Shown here in pieces: positions 17,436 through 23,181 of a DNA stretch of 23,181 nucleotides. Position numbers and translations under genes: made by a program. The stretch lies in contig CAZWLD010000037.1 in NCBI GenBank assembly GCA_964634685.1, forward strand, positions 1-23,181, in the 5' to 3' direction. The notes beneath the pieces are model-generated. The model was not told the DNA's origin. It did not search any database and worked only from the letters and a program-made list of their open reading frames with translations. Position 1 is the stretch's first letter. Each line of letters starts with the position of its first letter. The stretch comes from CAZWLD01 sp964634685 (GTDB lineage Bacteria; Bacillota_I; Bacilli_A; Acholeplasmatales; JAEDCM01).

Positions 17436-17620
17436 TGATTAATATAGAAAAAATTGGTGGAGAAGAAATTCAAGCCGCAGTTAAGGCCAATGATGGATAC
17501 TGCCCATGCATGAGAGCAAAAACTCCAGAAACAAAATGTATGTGTAAAGAATTTAGAGAGCAAAAAGAAAGTGGTATTTGCCATTGCGGTCTTTACAAGA
17601 AAATAGTTATAGAAGATTGA
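17435..17620 (+). CDS. Ferredoxin-thioredoxin reductase catalytic-chain-like small redox protein
   Basis: 61 aa. The Cys pattern GYCPCMRAKTPETKCMC then GICHCGLYKK resembles the CPC...CxC...CHC arrangement that binds the 4Fe-4S cluster and the active disulfide in ferredoxin:thioredoxin reductase catalytic chains. It is only about half the size of the plant or cyanobacterial chain, so this is a minimal phage version. The TAA of nrdG overlaps its ATG (TAATG). The position next to nrdG and the upstream glutaredoxin suggest it delivers electrons for ribonucleotide reduction (inferred). Its TGA lies inside the -35 box of the next promoter. Confidence 0.72.
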   Translation: MINIEKIGGEEIQAAVKANDGYCPCMRAKTPETKCMCKEFREQKESGICHCGLYKKIVIED

Positions 17621-17645
17621 CTTTTATAAAAAATTATGGTATAAT
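17617..17645 (+). promoter_or_regulatory. Extended -10 promoter for the downstream dUTPase/ruvC operon
   Basis: TTGACT (17617-17622), a 17-base spacer, and TATAAT (17640-17645) preceded by TGG. The -35 box contains the stop codon of the upstream gene. It is followed by AAAAGGAGTG and ATG 17673. Confidence 0.85.
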
Positions 17646-17672
17646 ATATAAAAGAGTAAAAGGAGTGTTACG

Positions 17673-18206
17673 ATGAACGCAAAAATAAATATTACTTATA
17701 GAGATAAGGATAATAATATTATAGAAAATCCAATAGAAGGACAGAGAGCTTATAGTCCAGAAACTAAAAAACTTTATATTTATACAAATAATAAATGGGA
17801 GCTAGTAACTGGTGAGTCTAGTCTTGGCTTAACTATGTATGATATAAATAAACAATTAATTAGTCAATTACCCATATTAAACCAAGAGCAACAATTAGAA
17901 GCCATAGATAGTATTCAAAAGTTCTTAAATGAAAGCAATAATCATTATTATATGCTTTTATGCAAAGAAATAAGTTATTATACAGTTTTTGTTCTAAAAG
18001 ACGAAAGTATGTGTCCTCAGCAATTCTCTTTAGCGGTTGATGAAATTTTGGCTTGTGCTGAATATATAGGTGATATTAAATCAGTTAATCGAGATAATGA
18101 TGCAGACGGCATAGAAATTTGGGTTCATCCAAGAAAAGAAGATAGTGAGCCTATAGTTATGTATTTATTTGGCTATGATGCGGGGATAATAGAATGTATA
18201 CGTTAA
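17673..18206 (+). CDS. Hypothetical protein, first gene of the dUTPase/ruvC operon
   Basis: 177 aa, not recognised. The N-terminal 45 residues (INITYRDKDNNIIENPIEGQ; TKKLYIYTNNKWELVTGE) look like a small beta-structured tag of the kind seen in phage virion or accessory proteins. The rest is mixed alpha/beta, ending YLFGYDAGIIECIR. No Cys cluster, membrane segment or enzyme motif was seen. Strong RBS and its own promoter. The end overlaps the next start by 13 bases. Confidence 0.65.
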   Translation: MNAKINITYRDKDNNIIENPIEGQRAYSPETKKLYIYTNNKWELVTGESSLGLTMYDINKQLISQLPILNQEQQLEAIDSIQKFLNESNNHYYMLLCKEISYYTVFVLKDESMCPQQFSLAVDEILACAEYIGDIKSVNRDNDADGIEIWVHPRKEDSEPIVMYLFGYDAGIIECIR

Positions 18207-18451
18207 TTATAGATTGTTCAACCTTTCAGCTTATTCCCAGCACATATTTAATCAATGAAGAACTTGGTGAAGTTATTTCTATTGAGCATATTGCGGTAGA
18301 CAACATTCCCAGTTTTGCTGCTATGGAAGACGTTAATAAAATTAAATTGTCAGGACCAACTGAATATTGTATAGGATTAAAAGAAAAACTTGAAAATAAA
18401 TTAGCATTAGAATATGCGACTAATAAAATAGAAATTGAGGTTATAAAATGA
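18194..18451 (+). CDS. Hypothetical protein
   Basis: 85 aa, not recognised. It starts MYTLIIDCSTFQLIPSTY, a hydrophobic beta-strand start that is too short for a membrane span. It overlaps the gene before by 13 bases and the gene after by ATGA (18448-18451), so it is translated as part of a coupled set. No catalytic motif is evident. Confidence 0.6.
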   Translation: MYTLIIDCSTFQLIPSTYLINEELGEVISIEHIAVDNIPSFAAMEDVNKIKLSGPTEYCIGLKEKLENKLALEYATNKIEIEVIK

Positions 18452-18693
18452 GATATTTAATTCAAACAGTAGAAACTTATAGAGCAGATACGGAAGCCGA
18501 GGCTCAAGGAATTATTGCGGAAGCTAAATCCGCAAGTGAATATAATCTTACTAAATACGCAAGCGAGAAAAAAGATATTAAAGTAAAAGGCGAAGGCATT
18601 GTTGGGGAATATTTTAAAGTTACTCTTACTAAGGTCTTTACAGATATCAAAGAACCTGATGTTATGGCAAATGTAATTTACGAGGTAGAATAA
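18448..18693 (+). CDS. Hypothetical protein
   Basis: 81 aa, not recognised. MRYLIQTVETYRADTEAEAQ begins a compact alpha/beta fold: a strand, a helix rich in Ala/Glu (GIIAEAKSASEYNLTKY), and two further strands (EYFKVTLTKVF; VIYEVE). It starts in an ATGA overlap and ends one base before the dUTPase ATG. Small genes of this shape are common in phage nucleotide-metabolism operons, but no function is assigned. Confidence 0.6.
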   Translation: MRYLIQTVETYRADTEAEAQGIIAEAKSASEYNLTKYASEKKDIKVKGEGIVGEYFKVTLTKVFTDIKEPDVMANVIYEVE

Positions 18694-18694
18694 T

Positions 18695-19405
18695 ATGATA
18701 TATTTTGAAAAAGTAAAAAGGTTTGCAGATGCAGATTTTAATCTCCCAGTAAGAAAGACTAAAAATTCTGCAGGATATGATTTCGAAGTTGCAGAAGACA
18801 TTTGTATTCCCACTTGGACAAGTCAATTAATGGCTTTGGCAAAAGTAACTCCGCAACCAAAAGAACCATATAGTTTAGAGGAAATAGCTGCCTTAACCAA
18901 ACAAATAAAAACAAAACCAACGCTTGTATCTACTGGTGTTAAATGCCATCTTGAAGAAGGATATTATCTTGAACTTTCGGTTCGTAGCTCTACTCCTCTC
19001 AAGTATTGGATTATATTAGCCAATAGCGTAGGTATTATAGATGCTGATTATTGTGATAACCCAGATAATGAGGGTGAAATTTTCTTCCAAGTAATTAATA
19101 TGTCACCATTTGATATTTACCTTAAAAAAGGCGATATTATTGGTCAAGGTATTATTAAAAGATATGAAATAACTGACGATGATAAAGCGATTGGCGAGCG
19201 TCAAGGCGGATTTGGTTCTACAACTATGCCATAGAAAATAGCTATTGATTATTCTAAACCTTCTTCTCTAATGGGCCAAAGAGTTAATATTAATCCAGTT
19301 GATGATATTTGTAATATGACTCAAGAGCAAATTATAAATTCAGTTGTTAATGCTTTAGAAAAGGACAGTCAAAAAACTATGAGTTTATTTGACGCGTGTA
19401 TGTAA
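18695..19405 (+). CDS. dut: dUTPase with TAG-dependent C-terminal extension
   Basis: 236 aa with TAG at 19232-19234 read as Gln. All five trimeric-dUTPase motifs are present: 1 NSAGYDF, 2 VRSSTPLKY, 3 NSVGIIDADYCDN (catalytic Asp and Tyr), 4 GDIIGQGIIKRYE, 5 ERQGGFGST. An extra stretch of about 20 residues (PQPKEPYSLEEIAALTKQIK) sits between motifs 1 and 2. It converts dUTP to dUMP, keeping uracil out of phage DNA. Normal dUTPases end just after motif 5. Here TAG falls exactly there (FGSTTMP, then TAG), and reading through adds 57 residues ending KTMSLFDACM. The MSLFD end resembles clamp-binding peptides (weak inference). TAA at 19403-19405. Confidence 0.88.
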
Positions 19406-19407
19406 TT

Positions 19408-19908
19408 ATGAAAATACTTGCTTTAGACTAGAGCACTCGAGTTACTGGTTGGGCAGTGTTTGCGGACGGCGCCTTATAGGAGTATGGCAAGTTCGATGCT
19501 GAGAACGCTGGAGCGGATATCGGCAAACGCCTTACTTATATTCGTGAAAAGGTAAGAGCTCTTATAGATAAATACAATATATAGAAAATTCTTATAGAAG
19601 AAATACAACTACAAAATACTGTGGGTAATAATGTAGTTACTTATAAAAAATTAGCTTATGTTCAAGCTGTATTAATACAAATGTTTGATGAACTTAAACT
19701 ACTCTATGAAATTATTGCTTCATCCTCTTGGAAATCTACTCTGGGTATTAAAGGACGCGCTCGCGCAGAATAGAAGAAAAATGCACAAGAATTTATAATT
19801 AAAACCTATAATATAAAAGTTATTCAAGATACTGCCGATGCCATATGTATTGGATTAGCTTTTTTGCAAAATGATAAAAGTAGTAATGAAGAAAAAGGAG
19901 CTTGGTGA
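19408..19908 (+). CDS. ruvC: RuvC-like Holliday junction resolvase (four TAG read as Gln)
   Basis: 166 aa when TAGs at 19429, 19477, 19582 and 19771 are read as Gln. It opens MKILALDQSTRVTGWAVFA: Asp7 of the RNase-H-like fold with DQSxxxxGWA. The second acidic site is KILIEEIQLQN. The third is DTADAICIGLAF. These are the metal-binding carboxylates of the RuvC family. The length fits RuvC (about 160-170). It resolves four-way junctions made during recombination or replication so that the DNA can be packaged. With the standard code it would stop after seven residues, so it is strong evidence for recoding. It begins three bases after dut and is followed closely by the next endonuclease gene. Confidence 0.9.
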
Positions 19909-19910
19909 TA

Positions 19911-20666
19911 ATGGGAAAAATTATTGATATGGCTGGTTAGCGTTTTGGTCGTTTACAAGTTATTGAGCTTGATATGAATAAAAAAATAAATCATAAAGCT
20001 TATTGGATATGTAAATGTGATTGTGGTAATATAGTTAGTATACGGGGACAAGATCTTCGCCAAGGAAAAACAAAATCCTGTGGATGTTATATGAAAGAAT
20101 GTTCATCAACAAATACAACACCTAATATGGTGGGCTAGAAATTTCATAAATTAACAGTAATAAAACGTGTAGGTAGTCGAAGAAATCATTCCTTATGGGA
20201 ATGTTAGTGTGAATGTGGAAAAACTATTTTAGTTACTAGAGATTCTTTAATTAGCGGAAACGTTAAATCTTGCGGTTGTTTAAACTCTTATGGTGAAAGT
20301 ATAATTGAAGATATTTTAATAAATAATAACGTGAACTATATTAAACAATTTAGTTTTCAAGATTTATTGGGGGATTTTAATACTAAATTACGTTTTGATT
20401 TCGCTATTACGGAAAATAATAAATTATTATATCTTATTGAATTTTAGGGAGAATAGCATTATATTCCGCGATAGAATGATACCATGGAAATTTTTTAGCG
20501 TAGATTAAAATATGATACGTTAAAACGAGAATATTGCAAAAAACATAAAATTCCTTTAATAGAAATTCCTTATACAAAAAGATAGGAATTATCATGGGAA
20601 CTATTACAATCTTATTTTAATTATTTTAAAAAATCATCAGATGAAGGTTTTGACTGGGCAGATTAA
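19911..20666 (+). CDS. Free-standing EDxHD (Vsr-like) homing endonuclease with two Zn-ribbon repeats; eight TAG
   Basis: 251 aa with eight TAGs read as Gln (19938, 20136, 20205, 20445, 20454, 20472, 20496, 20583). It has two repeats of the form GQRFGRLQVIE...WICKCDCGN...KSCGC and GQKFHKLTVIK...WECQCECGK...KSCGC. Then comes a Vsr-like nuclease: Glu in YGESIIEDIL, Asp in LRFDFAIT, LIEFQGEQHY with His, and Asp in LKYDTLKREYC. This fits the E-D-x-H-D set described for I-Bth0305I-type enzymes (family knowledge). It is closely related to the N-terminal part of the NrdG fusion, with the same domain order. It starts two bases after ruvC and ends in a terminator. Its likely target is the neighbouring ruvC or dut. 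It has the highest TAG density of any gene here. Confidence 0.8.
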
Positions 20667-20690
20667 TAAAATCTGCCCTTATTCTTTTTT
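20656..20690 (+). terminator. Rho-independent terminator ending the dut/ruvC operon
   Basis: GGGCAGAT (20656-20663) and ATCTGCCC (20671-20678) with a 7-base loop, then TTATTCTTTTTT. The left arm includes the last codons of the upstream endonuclease gene. Confidence 0.88.
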
Positions 20691-20729
20691 ATATATTATA
20701 GAAATATGTAGAAAGGGGAAAATCAATCT

Positions 20730-21383
20730 ATGGAACCAATAGTTGAAAAAGCAGTACTCACAATAGTTGGCATTTTAGTATCAGGTCTTGTGACTTGGCT
20801 AGGTGCTCAAATTGTTAAATATAGAAAATTGGTTAAAAAAGAAGAAGATGAAACAGTTAAAAACACTATAGTAAACACTTTAACTACATCTCTTCAACCA
20901 ATTCAAAAAGATATTAGTACGTTAAAAACTGATGTTAGTAATATGCAAAATGACATAGGTAAAATGAAAAAAGATATTAAAAATTTACAAAATTCTGAAA
21001 TTAACTTTACCACTAAACTTAATCCAATACAAGATGAAATCGAGCATATGAAAGATGATATTACAATTATACTCGAGGATATTAAGCAGCATGGAATTGA
21101 TTTAGCAAATGTTCATGAAAAAGAAAAACATCTTGAGCATGAAACTCGTTGTGCTTGGCGTTATCGTATTCGCACTCTATGTCATGCCTATATAAAGCGT
21201 GGATGGATGTCGCATAAAGAGTTTAGTCAACTTCAAGAGATGTTTAATCTTTATACAGCTATAGGTGGCAATGGTCAAACCAAAGAACTATATGAAAAAA
21301 CTATGCAGTTAGATATAAAAACTGAGGCTGAAATTACCGCAATACTCAAAGAAGAGGAAAACAGAAAATAGGGAGCGTATTAA
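20730..21383 (+). CDS. Membrane-anchored coiled-coil protein, holin-like
   Basis: 217 aa if TAG at 21369 is read as Gln (ending RKQGAY), or 213 aa if it stops. One hydrophobic segment lies at residues 8-30 (LTIVGILVSGLVTWLGAQIV). A long heptad-rich coiled coil follows (about 45-125: IQKDISTLKTDVSNMQNDIG). The C-terminal domain reads YRIRTLCHAYIKRGWMSHKE...TAIGGNGQTKELYEKTMQL. From memory, this last part recurs in small phage membrane proteins often labelled holin. A single-span protein with a cytoplasmic coiled coil could be a holin or a lysis regulator; the lysozyme lies at the other end of the window. RBS AAAGGGG. The gene has its own leader after a terminator. Confidence 0.6.
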
Positions 21384-21403
21384 TACGCTCCCTTTATTTT
21401 TTT
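21371..21403. terminator. Bidirectional terminator shared by convergent genes
   Basis: The perfect palindrome GGGAGCGTATTAATACGCTCCC (21371-21392, longer than 20 only as a whole; 9-bp arms and a TTAA loop) is followed by TTTATTTTTTT for the plus strand, with A-rich sequence on the left serving the minus strand. It contains the TAA stops of both genes. Confidence 0.85.
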
Positions 21404-21697
21404 GAACATTTGGTTAGTAATTTCAATTATTTCTTCACCATAGGTAGCTATTAAATCAGCTACTAATTCTTCTTGTTCTAAAGTTAAATCTACGTTGTAA
21501 CTAAACATAGCGGCATGAACTATTTCGTGGCATAGTACCTTCTTTAATAATACCATAGATAAGCCAGTAGCAACAAATATACACTTGAGATTGTCATCGC
21601 AGACCCCGATAGTATACCCTCCATCTGTTCTCCTGAGATGTAGATCGTCGGGTGGGACTGCTAGAATTCTCCATTCTTCTCCATTGATATTAAACAA
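21380..21697 (-). CDS. Zinc metallopeptidase-like small protein (HExxH)
   Basis: 105 aa. LCHEIVHAAMFSYN contains HEIVH, the zinc-binding HExxH of gluzincin-type peptidases. The downstream EQEELVADLIATYGEEIIE provides a possible third ligand, Glu. The N-terminal half is beta-rich (EEWRILAVPPDDLHLRRT; GYTIGVCDDNLKCIFVATG). Small HExxH proteins of this size occur near phage structural genes (recalled, not checked). Its substrate is unknown; virion protein processing is possible. The start is TTG at 21697, inside the end of the preceding minus-strand gene (8-base overlap), with no strong RBS, so coupling is likely. It ends KGAY-TAA inside the shared terminator palindrome. Confidence 0.7.
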   Translation of the reverse strand: MFNINGEEWRILAVPPDDLHLRRTDGGYTIGVCDDNLKCIFVATGLSMVLLKKVLCHEIVHAAMFSYNVDLTLEQEELVADLIATYGEEIIEITNQMFKKIKGAY

Positions 21698-22265
21698 TTT
21701 TGGTTGCTAAAGCAGAAATTTTCTTTTGTAACATCTGCTTTTCTTCCGTTGAAGCTCCCTCTATCATTTCTGTAATATCGGAAGTAAGTTCTTGCATATA
21801 TTTTTCAAGTTCATACATTTGCGCTTCTTTAGCGCCACCATGCATTTTTCTTTCCATATAGTTTTTACGAGTTATGGGACTACGACCTTCGCGATAATCT
21901 CTTAATTCAATAGGATAATTACGTGATTCTCCTGGAGTTTGGCGATTACCATCCTGGTACCCACGATTTCTGTTATCATTCATATTCTAATCAGTATAAT
22001 ACATATTACCATAGTCTCTATCCATATCTCTATAATAACGATTATAATCTATAGGGTAATAACGTTCTATTGGATACTCTTTCTTTTCCTTATCGCTTTT
22101 TTCCATACTTTCTGTAATTGTACAATAATAAATTGCTTCGCTAAGGTCTTTAATCATGTCCATTGCCTCACCAAGCTCTTTGGTGTCTACAGAAGATAAG
22201 TCTCCTAACTGACCCGAAATGCAATTCATTAAAGTTTCTTTCATATATTTCATTTTTTCAATCAT
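21690..22265 (-). CDS. Tyr/Arg-rich phage protein, one frame across a TAG
   Basis: 191 aa. With the standard code it looks like two genes (92 and 97 aa), but they lie in the same frame and are joined by TAG at 21989-21987: GNMYYTD-Gln-NMNDNRNRGY. The N-terminal 50 residues are helical (MIEKMKYMKETLMNCIS; LGEAMDMIKDLSEAIYYC). The middle is Tyr/Asp/Arg-rich and likely disordered (RYYPIDYNRYYRDMDRDYG). The C-terminus is again helical with a Gln/Glu/Lys pattern (EAQMYELEKYMQELTSDITE). A good RBS (AAGGAGG, 9 bases before ATG) supports the N-terminal start; the second ATG has none. Probably a structural or assembly protein, given its virion-type neighbours; not recognised by name. Confidence 0.72.
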
Positions 22266-22279
22266 TTTACATACCCTCC

Positions 22280-22699
22280 TTACGCAACTCTTTCAACAAT
22301 TAAGTTTGCATTTTGTACATTAACAGGCTGATTGCTAATATTTCTTATGCTAATTTGTGAGCAACAGCCTTTAGGTACGTCAATGAAGATAGCGCTGAAG
22401 ACATTATTATATTCTTCAACTGCGGCAGGAGTCGAAATCATTGTTGTTGTCGCAACGGGTTCACCGTTGATCGCTATTGCGAGAGAAATAGGACCAACGG
22501 TTCCACCAGTTGGAATTGCAATGTTTCCGCCAAAGCTAACTCTAAAACGAGCTCTGCACTGATTAGTAAGCCCCCTAAGAGTAACTAATCCACTACCTTC
22601 TCTGTGCATAATTGAACAGTTTCCGCAAACCACTGTATCTGTAAAGATTACATTAGCTCCTGCGGGTACAGTTTGGATTGCATTAGCAGTTAATTCCAT
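22280..22699 (-). CDS. Small beta-sandwich virion-type protein
   Basis: 139 aa. It starts MELTANAIQTVPAGANVIFT and continues DTVVCGNCSIMHREGSGLVT, with Gly-rich strands (FGGNIAIPTGGTVGPISLAI) and the end NVQNANLIVERVA. The pattern of short beta strands and Cys pairs (CGNC, GCCS) resembles small jelly-roll or C1q/TNF-like decoration proteins found in phages and spore-forming bacteria. It probably sits on the capsid or tail surface (inference). RBS AAGGGGGTAAGG overlaps the end of the upstream minus-strand gene. All codons are readable with either code. Confidence 0.65.
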   Translation of the reverse strand: MELTANAIQTVPAGANVIFTDTVVCGNCSIMHREGSGLVTLRGLTNQCRARFRVSFGGNIAIPTGGTVGPISLAIAINGEPVATTTMISTPAAVEEYNNVFSAIFIDVPKGCCSQISIRNISNQPVNVQNANLIVERVA

Positions 22700-22711
22700 T
22701 GCCTTACCCCC

Positions 22712-23017
22712 TTAATCAGAAATTTGTGCAAGTACCGCATCCGTTACCAAAGGTAACACGTGCGTCATAGCAGCAGTTGGGGTTTGGAACTACATAAGCA
22801 AAGTTGCTGTACCATCAAGATTAATTTGTTTTGTATAAATACATCTATTAGCAAGGTCAGGAAAATAAAACACCGTTCCATCGAAGTCTATAGAAGTAGC
22901 GCGAGCTTCGTCTATAGATGATACCGGACGACCTTTTAAACCAATAGTAGGTTGACGTATTGGCTGTTGATAAGTTGCGGCCGGTGATTGATTTGGCTAG
23001 TAATAATTGTTATACAT
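22712..23017 (-). CDS. Small phage protein with Gln/Pro-rich N-terminus (two TAG read as Gln)
   Basis: 101 aa with TAGs at 22999-22997 (codon 7) and 22792-22790 (codon 76) read as Gln. The first 25 residues are Tyr/Asn/Gln/Pro-rich (MYNNYYQPNQSPAATYQQPI). Then comes a conserved-looking block, LKGRPVSSIDEARATSIDFD, then GTVFYFPDLANRCIYTKQIN and LDGTATLLMQFQTP. I recall similar small proteins near capsid and tail genes of Bacillota phages, but cannot name one. RBS AAAGGAGAA, 6 bases from the ATG. With the standard code only six residues would be made, so this minus-strand operon also needs the altered code. Confidence 0.7.
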
Positions 23018-23058
23018 ATTTATTTCTCCTTTATATAATAATAGCCGATTGGAAAAAT

Positions 23059-23181
23059 TTACCATTTCTGGAAATTTTTTCCATCCTTGCATTTATATAT
23101 AATTTCCAATTTTCCCTTTTTGCCCAAAGGAATATTTAACCAGCTTTTAGGCGATTCATAGTGACCTGGCCGCAATTTCCA
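23059..23181 (-). CDS. Partial protein, C-terminus only
   Basis: An open frame enters from the right edge on the minus strand and runs 40 codons to TAA at 23061-23059, ending GKLEIIYKCKDGKNFQKW. It contains GHYESPKSWLNIPLGKKG. The codon pattern and composition look like real coding sequence. The 41 bases between its stop and the next gene hold only that gene's RBS. Function unknown; the gene starts outside the window. Confidence 0.5.
   Translation of the reverse strand, partial: WKLRPGHYESPKSWLNIPLGKKGKLEIIYKCKDGKNFQKW

Noticed and set aside
21690..22265. Two separate minus-strand genes of 92 and 97 residues
   Set aside because: They share one frame, are separated only by TAG and one Asn codon, and only the first has an RBS.
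1..23181. CRISPR array, tRNA gene (including a CUA suppressor), insertion sequence or attachment site
   Set aside because: No regularly spaced repeats, cloverleaf with T-loop GTTC, transposase or terminal repeats were seen by reading; genes leave little free space.

Overview
This window is most likely part of an AT-rich tailed dsDNA bacteriophage genome that infects an anaerobic Bacillota-type (Firmicutes) host. Support for this: strong AAGGAGG-type ribosome binding sites, TTG starts, extended -10 sigma-A-like promoters, compact overlapping genes (ATGA and TAATG junctions), a phage-type DNA polymerase III alpha subunit, an anaerobic (class III) ribonucleotide reductase NrdD/NrdG, a phage tail lysozyme, and small virion-type proteins. 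The host is inferred, not seen.

The phage reads TAG as an amino acid, almost certainly glutamine (genetic code 15). Thirty in-frame TAG codons are needed to make intact genes. They fall at Gln positions in recognisable motifs: RuvC DQST, GIY-YIG start MAQIYKITN, Zn-finger FEAQKTTKKYC. Most tellingly, the endonuclease at 19911-20666 reads LIEFQGEQHY with two TAGs where its relative at 16206-17435 reads LIEMQGIQHY with CAA. No suppressor tRNA is in this window.

Layout. 16-1506: membrane-anchored lysozyme and a small SHAEG-motif protein behind its own promoter. 1618-4768: HNH endonuclease, a Dda/RecD-like helicase whose Walker A motif is interrupted by 7 bases, two small proteins, an adenine methyltransferase and a small protein. 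4882-12160: free-standing GIY-YIG endonuclease, then polymerase gene dnaE in three exons split by two group I introns (encoding GIY-YIG and LAGLIDADG endonucleases). 12147-17620: guanylate-kinase-like gene, glutaredoxin, nrdD in two exons split by a third group I intron (PD-(D/E)XK endonuclease), a homing-endonuclease/NrdG fusion, and a ferredoxin-thioredoxin-reductase-like protein. 17673-20666: three unknown proteins, dUTPase, RuvC and an EDxHD-type endonuclease. 20730-21383: membrane/coiled-coil (holin-like) protein. 21380-23181 is on the minus strand: a metallopeptidase-like protein, a 191-aa protein, two virion-type proteins and the C-terminus of an unknown protein.

The core is a DNA replication and dNTP supply module: polymerase, helicase, RuvC, NrdD/NrdG with redox partners, NMP kinase and dUTPase. 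It is heavily colonised by homing endonucleases: seven nuclease domains of five architectures. Splice sites of all three introns can be placed to the base from the protein joint, P1 pairing with the U.G wobble and the terminal G. The most notable observations are the Walker A interruption, the NrdG fusion, the uneven use of TAG, code-dependent C-terminal extensions, and an excess of the octamer GCGGCCGC.
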